The notes below the pieces were generated by a model. It ran no database searches, was not told the DNA's origin, and saw nothing but the letters and a program-made list of their open reading frames with translations. DNA of 5,623 bases from positions 1 through 5,623 of the forward strand of contig JAWXTU010000134.1 of assembly GCA_044433285.1 (NCBI GenBank), written 5' to 3'. The DNA comes from Aphodosoma sp044433285. Lineage in GTDB: Bacteria > Bacteroidota > Bacteroidia > Bacteroidales > Paludibacteraceae. A program made the position numbers and the translations under genes. Positions 1 to 5,623 of the stretch are shown here, piece by piece. Position 1 is the stretch's first letter; the number at the start of each line of letters is the position of its first letter.

Positions 1-7
1 AAATGGG

Positions 8-30
8 CGATTTTTAATCGGAATTTTTTT
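8..30 (+). terminator. Weak terminator-like hairpin at the left edge
   Basis: CGATT (8-12) pairs with AATCG (16-20) around a three-base TTT loop, and a run of seven T follows at 24-30. The layout fits an intrinsic terminator for a gene that ends left of the window, but the stem is only five base pairs and AT-rich. No coding sequence for such a gene is visible, so this is tentative. Confidence 0.3.
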
Positions 31-111
31 AATTTGTCACCTTGTTGTGTTTTTTAACTTTCTTGTAGTTAGTGTATTATATACAATAATATGTTTCGAT
101 ATGTTAAAAAA

Positions 112-120
112 GGGGGGGGG
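112..120. repeat. G9 homopolymer next to the promoter
   Basis: Nine consecutive G follow six consecutive A (106-111) in an otherwise very AT-rich leader. The tract ends three bases before the proposed -33 region at 124-128. Poly-G tracts of this length are known hotspots for slipped-strand mispairing. A second homopolymer, A9 at 136-144, lies inside the promoter spacer. Tract lengths in raw sequence can also be affected by sequencing error. Confidence 0.9.
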
Positions 121-123
121 TGG

Positions 124-155
124 TGTTGTATTATCAAAAAAAAATATTAACTTTG
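124..155 (+). promoter_or_regulatory. Bacteroidota-type promoter for the LRR surface protein
   Basis: TAACTTTG at 148-155 matches the Bacteroidota -7 consensus TAnnTTTG. TGTTG at 124-128 supplies a TTG -33 element, with 19 bp from 129 to 147 between them, inside the usual 19-21 bp range. The start of transcription would fall near 160-165, giving an untranslated leader of roughly 100 nt before the ATG at 262. The spacer contains A9 at 136-144, so a change in that tract would alter the -33/-7 spacing directly. A closely similar 23-base stretch (two mismatches) precedes the partial gene at the right edge. Confidence 0.6.
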
Positions 156-167
156 GAGCGTTTATTT

Positions 168-251
168 ATGCTATTATTAGCCAACGTATTAGCGCGTATA
201 ATTGGCGAAGAAAATTATAGTATAGAAATCACCTTAATATACACACCTTAA
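168..251 (+). CDS. Possible 27-codon upstream ORF in the leader
   Basis: An ATG at 168 opens a frame of 27 codons that stops with TAA at 249-251, ten bases before the ATG of the surface protein. The predicted peptide begins MLLLANVLARIIGEENYS and ends LIYTP. It starts within a few bases of the predicted transcript 5' end, so it would have an almost leaderless start. No homologue is recognised and it has no attenuator-like run of one codon. The stop lies inside the second copy of the 14-bp tandem repeat. It may be a regulatory leader ORF or a chance frame. Confidence 0.2.
   Translation: MLLLANVLARIIGEENYSIEITLIYTP
180..206 (+). promoter_or_regulatory. Small inverted repeat in the 5' leader
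   Basis: GCCAA (180-184) is complementary to TTGGC (202-206), with a 17-base loop. It would be the main GC-containing stem in the predicted leader RNA, but five base pairs over a long loop is weak. It matches no riboswitch known to me. Confidence 0.2.
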
Positions 252-257
252 TATACA
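230..257 (+). repeat. Exact 14-bp tandem duplication before the start codon
   Basis: CACCTTAATATACA occurs twice head to tail at 230-243 and 244-257 with no mismatch. The array ends four bases before the ATG at 262, so it occupies the region where ribosomes would load. The period is not a multiple of three, so copy number shifts the frame of the upstream ORF relative to the main start. Confidence 0.95.
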
Positions 258-261
258 ACAT

Positions 262-3200
262 ATGAGAAAGTTCATTTTATCTATCTTCTCTTTATTGCTT
301 AGTGCATCTATCTATGCTTCCGCACCTGCTGTTGGCAATACATTCACAGCTGCGGAAGGTGAATTTACCTTTGATTATATTATTACTACGGCTGCCACTT
401 CCGCTTCTACTACTGGTGGAGTAACAGTTACAGGTCTTGTTGGTGGTAATCCAACTGAAGCTACATATGCAGATTTTGTTATCCCAGCCACCGTTCCGTA
501 TACTGTTAATGGCATAATTTATACATACAACGTAACAGCCGTTGCCGATTCTGCATTTGAGAACTCTAGCAACTTAAAGGGCTCTGTTATTATTGGTAAA
601 AATGTAGAGACCATCGGTGTTGGCGCTTTTCGTTATGGCGGTTTTACAGGCTCATTGACATTTGATGGAGCCAGTGATAATAGTAGTAAATTGCGCGCGC
701 TCAGGTTACGTTCATTTATGCATTGCTCTGAATTATCTGGCGAACTTCATTTTCCTGAATCGCTAGATTCAATTTATCAGTCTGCATTTTATAAAAATTA
801 CGAACTTAGTGGTACTCTCTCTTTAGAGAATGTTACGTATGTGGGTAATATGGCATTTTATCAATGTAGTAGTCTCTCTGCTGTTGATTTGGGTTCTACT
901 TTAATTTATCTCGGATCAGATTCATTTTATCAATGCTCTGGGTTTTCAGGTAGTTTAACTATCCCTGCTTCTCTTACTACTATAGGCGACGAAGCTTTTT
1001 ATGACTGTGAACTTAGTGGAGAACTTCTAATTATGGGTACTACAACTAGTAAATATTTCGGTTATTCTGCATTTAATAAGAGTGATTTTACCTCTATATA
1101 TATAGAGGGTCCAATTTATCACCGACCACACGAAAGTGCTACGACTAGCACCACTACATATGATGTATTTGATTATGCCAATCTCAACTCTATTGGTTGT
1201 GTAGTATATCTTGATGATGTGTCAACTGGATATATTTATTGGTCTACATTGTTCCTTTATAGTTCTTCTAGTTATTCAAGTTTAATAGATGTGTATCAAG
1301 CTGAAAATAGACATACTACTAGCATTTACAACCAGTGGAGAAAATTTCAAAATTTCAAAACTCATACCGAATATAACGAGGCTTACTATACTAACGCACC
1401 TGTCGTTGGCGATACAATCACAGACTCGGAAGGTGATTTCACCTTTGATTATGTTATTACTACAGCTACTACTACGCATTTTATTACTGGTGCAGTAACA
1501 GTTACAGGTCTTGTTGGTGGTAATCCAGCTGATGCTACATATGCCGATTTTGTTATCCCTGCCACTGTCGAGTATACAGTCGATGGCATAACTTATACAT
1601 ACAACGTAACCGAAGTTGGCTATGCAGCATTTCACGACCTTAGCAACTTAAAGGGCTCTGTTATCATTGGTAAAAATGTAGAGGCAATCGATTCAGCAGC
1701 TTTTGCTTCTTGCGGTTTTACTGGCTCATTGACATTTGATGGAGCTAGTGATAATAGTAGTAAATTGCGGGTACTCAGGGTGCGTTCATTTATGTATTGC
1801 CATTATTTATCTGGCGAGCTTAATTTCCCAGAATCACTAGATTCGATTTATCAGTCTTCTTTTTATCAAAACTACGAACTTAGTGGCTCTCTCTCTTTAG
1901 AGAATGTTACGTTTGTGGGTAATATGGCATTTTATCAATGTCGTAATCTCTCTGCTATTGATTTGGGTTCTACTTTAATTTATCTCGGATCCGATTCGTT
2001 TTATCAATGCTCTGGGTTTTCAGGTAGTTTAACTATCCCTGCTTCTCTTACTACTATAGGCGACGAAGCTTTTTATGACTGTGAACTTAGTGGCGAACTT
2101 CGCATTATGGGTACTACAGTCTATAAATATTTCGGGTATTCTGCATTTAATAATAGTGATTTCACCTCAATATACATAGAGGGTCCAATTTATCACCAAC
2201 CGCATGCATCAGCTACGGCTGACATCACTACATATGATGTATTTGATTATGCTAATCTTAACTCAATTGGTTGTGTGGTCTATCTTGATGATGTGTCAGA
2301 CTCATATCTTTATTGGTCTACATGGCACAACTATAGTACTTCTAGCTATTTAAATTTAATAGATGTGTATAAGTCTGAATATAAACATACTACTGCGCTT
2401 TACAACCAGTGGGAAAAATTTGAAAACTTCAATACTCATACCTATTATAACAATGCTTGTAGTATAATATTTAATGCTAATGGTGGTAGTGGCGATGCTA
2501 TGCCAACGCAGATTCTCTCTATATGCGAAACCTCTCCACTCGATGAGTGTACATATGTTTCTAACGAGTATAAGTTTATTGGCTGGAGTACAAGCCCAAC
2601 TGCTGAAACCGCTGATTTTGCAGATGGTGAGTCGGTGAGCTCTGATGATTATGATTATGGCGACCAAATCACTCTATATGCAGTGTGGGAATTGCAAGAG
2701 TTTTTCTATTATACATACGAGGGTTATGTCTTTGAATGTGAGATTGATGAGGGGGTAACGCCTACTATGTCTGATTTAGCAGATCGTACGATAACAATAC
2801 GTGGTATCTATCCAGCAGACGCAACAACTACAGACGTTATCACTATCCCTACAATTGCTATTGCTGCATCAGGAACAGGCACAGAATATACTGTCAATTT
2901 CGATATGGAAAGTGTAATTGAAGATGTTGATGGTAAGTCATACGCTCTTGTAGCAGATGAGACTCTCCCTAAATTTACTGTAATTCAAGGTACTACAGCT
3001 ACATTTGCTTCTGAATTTAATGCTACTCATCTAGAGATGCAATGCAATAATGATGTTGTTTCGCAATTAGATTTCGATGTAAATGATGTTAATGTAACAA
3101 CACTATCTATTGTTAGAACTATCGATAACGCTCAATATTACTTCTTTACATTGCCATTTGATATTGCTATTAAAGATGTAGTTGTTTCAGATCTCTATAG

Positions 3201-4443
3201 TAATGGTCAATACGGTGGTGATGTATATGGAACAAACTGGGAAGTGGTATATTACGATGAGGCTAATCGCGCTAAAACTGGAAGTACAACGACAAATTGG
3301 GTACCATTAGGCGATGATGCTACATTAAAAGCATATCAAGGTTACAATATTGCAACCAACAATGCATCTGCTACATTTACTTTTACCAAAGATTATGATA
3401 CGCCAACCACACTTACCACAGGAGGTAAAATAGCGGTAACTGCCACAGAAACAGATGATAGTGGTAATACAACGTCAATCGGACATAGAGGTTACAATCT
3501 AGTGGGTCTGCCTGCTTATGTTGCATCATCTGGTGGAGGAGGAGATGTAGATAAAATCTCATTTGAGTTTGATAGTTCGGCTTCGTCAGACGATGAGGTA
3601 ATTTACGGAACTCCGGATGATGTAATTGTAACTGTACCGATTAAGGACGGCACAGGTTATACTCAAACGCTATCTAGTATAGCAAAATTAGAACCGCTTG
3701 CAAGTTTCTTTATTCAGGCATTCAAGAGCGGTGATATCGTTTATCAAGCAGATGATAACTCTCCAAATTATATCCAGAGTTTCAATGCTCCTATGGCAGT
3801 TACAGCACAATCAACTCCGTATGCAGTAGTAGACCTGCTACAAGAAGGCGAGCTGATTGATATGACGGCAGCCACATTCCACGAAGTGGCAAACACTACC
3901 GACTACTGGAGTGGTTTTGATATGGAGAAATGGTCGTCGTTCGACACTCGCGCACAAATATATATTCTCGATAAAGGTTATAAACTAGCGGTGAACGGTC
4001 GTGAGTATCGCACAAGCGATATCGTCTACCTCGAACTCTATGTGCCTGCAGCTGGGGAATATAGTTTGGCTCTGCGCAACGACAATTATCTGCTTGAAGA
4101 TGTAACTACAGGTGAGATGGCTACTTCGTTGACAGTCAATGCAACTGAGGCGGGATATATCACTGGTCAATATCGTATTGTGATTAACCGCATAGCCACT
4201 TCGACAGATGATGTAGTGAGTGGTGATGGTTCAGGTTTTAGCGATGTGAATATATACACTAGCGGCAGCGAGATTGTGGTTGCCAACGTGGGCGATGTGG
4301 ATTTGATAGAGCTATACAGTGCATCAGGACAATTAATACAACGCTATACACCAAATGCAACACAGATGACAATCAGCGGATTAACCCCTGCGGTCTATAT
4401 CTTACGAGTAGATGGCGTGAGCAGTAAAGTGGTTGTTAAATAG
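262..4443 (+). CDS. BspA-like LRR surface protein with InlB repeat and T9SS sorting domain
   Basis: This is a 1393-residue secreted protein. Residues 1 to about 19 are a classical signal peptide (MRKF, a hydrophobic stretch, then SIYAS), which fixes the start. Residues 18-375 and 376-733 are two copies of one 358-residue unit. Each has a beta-rich cap (GDTxT, FTFDY, VTVTGLVGGNP, IPATV, YTYNVT), eight LRR_5/BspA-type repeats (about 90-284 and 448-642) of the form SAFYxCxxLSGxLxIPxSLxxIG, and a C-cap ending YNQWxKFxNFxTH. Residues 734-811 form an InlB/Listeria-Bacteroides repeat (FNANGGSGDAM, FIGWS, ITLYAVW). Residues 812-1327 are beta-rich and of unknown function; they include YYFFTLPFD at 959-967. 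Residues 1328-1393 look like a T9SS type A sorting domain (ELYSASGQLIQRY, ISGLTPAVYILRVDG, terminal KVVVK), implying export and surface attachment. BspA-type LRR proteins commonly act in adhesion; the ligand here is unknown. No catalytic motif is seen. Confidence 0.93.
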   Translation: MRKFILSIFSLLLSASIYASAPAVGNTFTAAEGEFTFDYIITTAATSASTTGGVTVTGLVGGNPTEATYADFVIPATVPYTVNGIIYTYNVTAVADSAFENSSNLKGSVIIGKNVETIGVGAFRYGGFTGSLTFDGASDNSSKLRALRLRSFMHCSELSGELHFPESLDSIYQSAFYKNYELSGTLSLENVTYVGNMAFYQCSSLSAVDLGSTLIYLGSDSFYQCSGFSGSLTIPASLTTIGDEAFYDCELSGELLIMGTTTSKYFGYSAFNKSDFTSIYIEGPIYHRPHESATTSTTTYDVFDYANLNSIGCVVYLDDVSTGYIYWSTLFLYSSSSYSSLIDVYQAENRHTTSIYNQWRKFQNFKTHTEYNEAYYTNAPVVGDTITDSEGDFTFDYVITTATTTHFITGAVTVTGLVGGNPADATYADFVIPATVEYTVDGITYTYNVTEVGYAAFHDLSNLKGSVIIGKNVEAIDSAAFASCGFTGSLTFDGASDNSSKLRVLRVRSFMYCHYLSGELNFPESLDSIYQSSFYQNYELSGSLSLENVTFVGNMAFYQCRNLSAIDLGSTLIYLGSDSFYQCSGFSGSLTIPASLTTIGDEAFYDCELSGELRIMGTTVYKYFGYSAFNNSDFTSIYIEGPIYHQPHASATADITTYDVFDYANLNSIGCVVYLDDVSDSYLYWSTWHNYSTSSYLNLIDVYKSEYKHTTALYNQWEKFENFNTHTYYNNACSIIFNANGGSGDAMPTQILSICETSPLDECTYVSNEYKFIGWSTSPTAETADFADGESVSSDDYDYGDQITLYAVWELQEFFYYTYEGYVFECEIDEGVTPTMSDLADRTITIRGIYPADATTTDVITIPTIAIAASGTGTEYTVNFDMESVIEDVDGKSYALVADETLPKFTVIQGTTATFASEFNATHLEMQCNNDVVSQLDFDVNDVNVTTLSIVRTIDNAQYYFFTLPFDIAIKDVVVSDLYSNGQYGGDVYGTNWEVVYYDEANRAKTGSTTTNWVPLGDDATLKAYQGYNIATNNASATFTFTKDYDTPTTLTTGGKIAVTATETDDSGNTTSIGHRGYNLVGLPAYVASSGGGGDVDKISFEFDSSASSDDEVIYGTPDDVIVTVPIKDGTGYTQTLSSIAKLEPLASFFIQAFKSGDIVYQADDNSPNYIQSFNAPMAVTAQSTPYAVVDLLQEGELIDMTAATFHEVANTTDYWSGFDMEKWSSFDTRAQIYILDKGYKLAVNGREYRTSDIVYLELYVPAAGEYSLALRNDNYLLEDVTTGEMATSLTVNATEAGYITGQYRIVINRIATSTDDVVSGDGSGFSDVNIYTSGSEIVVANVGDVDLIELYSASGQLIQRYTPNATQMTISGLTPAVYILRVDGVSSKVVVK
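313..1386 (+). repeat. Tandem 1074-bp coding unit, copy 1
   Basis: This is the first copy of a 1074-bp (358-codon) direct repeat inside the surface-protein gene, running from TAT (Y18) to residue 375. It aligns to copy 2 at a constant offset of 1074 bp at every point checked, so there is no net insertion or deletion. By eye the two proteins differ at roughly 75 of 358 positions, about 79% identity. The block 925-1019 is identical over 95 bp to 1999-2093. The edges are approximate because similarity fades within a few codons. Confidence 0.95.
1387..2460 (+). repeat. Tandem 1074-bp coding unit, copy 2
   Basis: This is the second copy of the 358-codon unit, residues 376-733, ending at the boundary with the InlB repeat. 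Differences from copy 1 cluster in the N-terminal cap, the first three LRRs, and the C-cap around residues 655-733. LRRs five to seven are almost unchanged. The pattern is consistent with an older duplication later homogenised in its middle, or with strong constraint there. Confidence 0.95.
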
Positions 4444-4485
4444 AGATACGAATAGGAAACTAATATATATAAAAGATATTTCAAG

Positions 4486-5142
4486 ATGAAAAATAAGAAA
4501 ATCAATAGTATAATAGCATTTATAGTTGTGTTGTTGTTGCCAGCAGTAGCATATCTATTGTTGCAGACAACAGGTAAAACCACAGACCCAACAAGAACAA
4601 CTGCAAATATTACATACAGAGGTGGACCGCTTTCAACTAAAAACCAATCTAGTGGATCGTTTTTTGGTGGCTCGGGTACTATTTTAGACTATACAGAGAA
4701 CTATTCTAGTGCAAAAGTTTCGCCCTCTACCTCAAAGCCTCAGTACGGCACATCTGTGCAGAGCTTGCAATCATCGGCATCTGGTTTGCAGTCGTCGGCA
4801 GGTAAAAATATTTCGATTTTAGGTAGTGGCTCAACCTCTAGCAGTGCAGTAGTAAGTGGCGGAGTGTCAGTTAGTGGCGGTTCCTCTGCCTCGCAATACG
4901 GTAGTAGCAAAAGTGTAAGCAGCAGCAGCAGTTCGAGTAGCACAACAATCGGATCTTTGGCACTGTCATCAGCAAAGATAGATGTTCCATTCTCAAGTAG
5001 CGATGTATCGTCAAATGAAGCAAACACTCGTCTGGACGGTGGACCTGGTTATAACGAAGAACCTCCAGTTGGTTCAGTGCTGTGGTTATTGTTTTTAGCG
5101 TTACCATACGTATTTGTTAAGTTGTTAATTATCAAGGATTAA
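4486..5142 (+). CDS. Ser-rich small envelope protein with C-terminal PPVG/membrane tail
   Basis: This is a 218-residue protein of unknown function. A basic start (MKNKK) leads into a hydrophobic segment at about residues 8-26, either a membrane anchor or a signal peptide with a possible cleavage site after AVA (20-22). Residues about 28-183 are low-complexity, rich in Ser, Gly and Thr, with an eight-Ser run encoded partly by tandem AGC codons near 4918-4942; LQSSA occurs twice nearby. The C-terminus has DGGPGYNEEPPVG (184-196) followed by a second hydrophobic helix (about 197-216) and KD. It resembles short Bacteroidota proteins that end in P-[VI]-G/D plus a transmembrane helix, some of which have been described as carrying a protein-sorting tail; this is a resemblance from memory, not a family assignment. 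The start lies 42 bp after the surface-protein stop with no promoter match between, so co-transcription is likely. The reading frame is real because a reverse-strand alternative only mirrors the Ser codons as poly-Leu. Confidence 0.8.
   Translation: MKNKKINSIIAFIVVLLLPAVAYLLLQTTGKTTDPTRTTANITYRGGPLSTKNQSSGSFFGGSGTILDYTENYSSAKVSPSTSKPQYGTSVQSLQSSASGLQSSAGKNISILGSGSTSSSAVVSGGVSVSGGSSASQYGSSKSVSSSSSSSSTTIGSLALSSAKIDVPFSSSDVSSNEANTRLDGGPGYNEEPPVGSVLWLLFLALPYVFVKLLIIKD
4918..4942 (+). repeat. AGC trinucleotide run encoding poly-Ser
   Basis: Four consecutive AGC codons (4918-4929) are followed by AGT TCG AGT AGC, giving eight Ser in a row. The unit length of three means slippage here would change linker length without breaking the frame. 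Confidence 0.85.
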
Positions 5143-5169
5143 TTATCCTCAGAATAGATAGGTGCTTTT

Positions 5170-5220
5170 AAAAATAACTACAATTAAACGATATTACCTC
5201 GTATAGCCGTAGTTATTTTT
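5170..5220 (+). terminator. Probable terminator of the two-gene unit
   Basis: AAAAATAACTAC (5170-5181) is perfectly complementary to GTAGTTATTTTT (5209-5220), a 12-bp stem whose descending arm ends in a run of six T (5216-5221). The 27-base loop contains a second small stem, ACGA (5188-5191) with TCGT (5199-5202). It starts 27 bp after the stop of the Ser-rich gene. The stem is AT-rich and its T-run is part of the stem, and the complementary A-run on the left could let it act in both directions. Confidence 0.6.
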
Positions 5221-5272
5221 TAGCATGATTGCAAATTGATTTGTGTATATGAAAAATACGTACATTCACCGA

Positions 5273-5304
5273 TTTGTTTTTTTGATAAATTTTCAGTACC
5301 TTTG
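5273..5304 (+). promoter_or_regulatory. Strong-consensus Bacteroidota promoter in the intergenic region
   Basis: TTTG (5273-5276), a 20-bp spacer, and TACCTTTG (5297-5304) match the Bacteroidota -33/-7 consensus TTTG-N(19-21)-TAnnTTTG exactly. Transcription would begin near 5310 and run rightward. No convincing ORF begins for about 250 bases, so the product is either a long leader for the gene at 5567 or an independent small RNA. Confidence 0.6.
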
Positions 5305-5309
5305 TCCTC

Positions 5310-5340
5310 TGAAATTTTATTTATTCGTTTTGAAATTTTA
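5310..5340. repeat. 10-bp direct repeat after the promoter
   Basis: TGAAATTTTA occurs at 5310-5319 and 5331-5340, a period of 21 bp, or about two helical turns, at and just after the predicted transcription start. Such placement would suit a protein-binding site on one face of the DNA, but the repeat is AT-rich and could be chance. Confidence 0.5.
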
Positions 5341-5357
5341 CAAGCTTAATTATAATC

Positions 5358-5398
5358 AACAGAAAATCTGTCTAGGGACATTATTATGAGTTTCTGTT
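5358..5398 (+). other. Inverted repeat in the predicted intergenic transcript
   Basis: AACAGAAA (5358-5365) is perfectly complementary to TTTCTGTT (5391-5398). Within the 25-base loop, TGTC (5369-5372) pairs with GACA (5377-5380) around TAGG. It would form a two-tier hairpin about 50 nt into RNA from the promoter at 5273-5304. No T-run follows, so it does not look like an intrinsic terminator. From 5143 to 5566 nothing else is seen except the terminator, promoters and direct repeat listed separately. Confidence 0.45.
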
Positions 5399-5551
5399 CG
5401 TTAAATAACCTTCATATCTTAGTGGTGGTAAAAATTGCACACAAATGCTAAATTAGAGTAGGTTTACAAAACAAAATAAATAATTACAACGATTAAATAA
5501 TCTATATTAGCCCTAATAAAACCCGAGCACTAAAAAGTCAAAAAAAAGTAT

Positions 5552-5559
5552 TAACTTTG
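5552..5559 (+). promoter_or_regulatory. Possible -7 box just before the partial gene
   Basis: TAACTTTG matches the -7 consensus TAnnTTTG and lies seven bases before the ATG at 5567. No TTTG is visible 19-21 bp upstream, so the -33 element is poor. If used, the transcript would be leaderless or nearly so. The preceding A8-G-TATTAACTTTG string closely resembles the promoter of the surface-protein gene. Confidence 0.35.
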
Positions 5560-5566
5560 CAGAGCT

Positions 5567-5623
5567 ATGGAAAAAAGAAAAAATATAACATCTAAACTAA
5601 AAGGCGAGGCAGTATTACGTCTT
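5567..5623 (+). CDS. 5' end of a gene running off the window, possibly a transposase OrfA
   Basis: The frame opens with ATG at 5567 and stays open for 19 codons to the window edge: MEKRKNITSKLKGEAVLRL. The basic start followed by KGEAVLRL faintly resembles the opening of some IS3-type transposase OrfA helix-turn-helix proteins, in which a basic segment precedes an EAVLRLLRGE-like helix. Nineteen residues cannot settle this, and no terminal inverted repeat of an insertion sequence was identified to its left. An ordinary regulator or other DNA-binding protein is also possible. Confidence 0.5.
   Translation, partial: MEKRKNITSKLKGEAVLRL

Noticed and set aside
33..62. Second promoter-like pair: TTTG (33-36) and TAACTTTC (55-62)
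   Set aside because: The spacer is 18 bp and the last -7 base is C rather than G. The candidate at 124-155 is the better match and lies closer to the gene.
1282..1635. Reverse-strand open frame of 117 codons inside the LRR gene
   Set aside because: It lies entirely antisense to a long, clearly coding frame with recognisable domains. A similar antisense frame appears at the matching place in copy 2, as expected from the duplicated DNA. Its product has no recognisable features.
4395..4583. Reverse-strand 62-codon frame across the gap between the two genes
   Set aside because: It overlaps the ends of both forward genes, has no promoter match, and its hydrophobic content reflects the antisense of the AT-rich gap and first membrane segment.
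4740..5027. Reverse-strand frame with poly-Leu and acidic product
   Set aside because: It is the complement of the Ser codon runs in the Ser-rich gene. The forward frame has a sensible start, two terminal hydrophobic segments and operon-like spacing.
5136..5148. Near-palindrome GGATTAATTATCC at the end of the Ser-rich gene
   Set aside because: It has only a four-base stem and overlaps the stop codon. The 12-bp stem at 5170-5220 is a far better terminator candidate.
5386..5451. Tiny forward ORF of 21 codons starting MSFCSLNN
   Set aside because: It is short, has no recognisable motif, and its start lies inside the predicted hairpin. Nothing distinguishes it from a chance frame.
5143..5566. 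tRNA, CRISPR array or attachment site in the intergenic region
   Set aside because: I saw no cloverleaf pattern, no regularly spaced repeats with spacers, and no long direct repeat pair that would mark an integration site.

Overview
The window looks like part of a low-GC Bacteroidota chromosome, most likely Bacteroidales. Four things point there: TAnnTTTG-type -7 boxes with TTG/TTTG -33 boxes, no Shine-Dalgarno-like sequence before either complete gene, a BspA-like leucine-rich-repeat surface protein, and a C-terminus that reads as a type IX secretion system (T9SS) sorting domain. Genus and species cannot be assigned from this sequence.

Layout. Positions 1-261 are a non-coding leader with a weak terminator-like hairpin at the far left and a Bacteroidota-type promoter at about 124-155. 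That promoter is framed by homopolymers: G9 just upstream of the -33 box and A9 inside the spacer. The leader also holds a possible 27-codon upstream ORF (168-251) and an exact 14-bp tandem duplication that stops four bases before the main start codon. Positions 262-4443 encode a 1393-residue secreted protein: signal peptide, two near-identical 358-residue units (each a beta-rich cap, eight BspA-type LRRs and a C-cap), one InlB/Listeria-Bacteroides repeat, a long beta-rich region, and a T9SS sorting domain. After 42 bp, and probably in the same transcript, positions 4486-5142 encode a 218-residue Ser/Gly/Thr-rich protein with a hydrophobic segment at each end and a C-terminal PPVG-plus-membrane-helix tail. 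A hairpin at 5170-5220 probably terminates this two-gene unit.

From 5143 to 5566 there is no convincing gene. This stretch holds the terminator, an excellent promoter match (5273-5304) and an inverted repeat (5358-5398) in what would be the resulting RNA. A new reading frame starts at 5567 and leaves the window after 19 codons. Its N-terminus faintly resembles the helix-turn-helix start of some transposases.

How the parts may work together (inference): the large protein would cross the inner membrane by Sec and the outer membrane by T9SS and be displayed at the surface, where its LRR arrays could bind host or microbial ligands. The small Ser-rich protein could be a co-expressed envelope-anchored partner. 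The homopolymers around the promoter raise the possibility of phase-variable expression. The most interesting items are this possible switch, the partly homogenised tandem duplication, and the pairing of a T9SS adhesin with a small PPVG-tailed protein.
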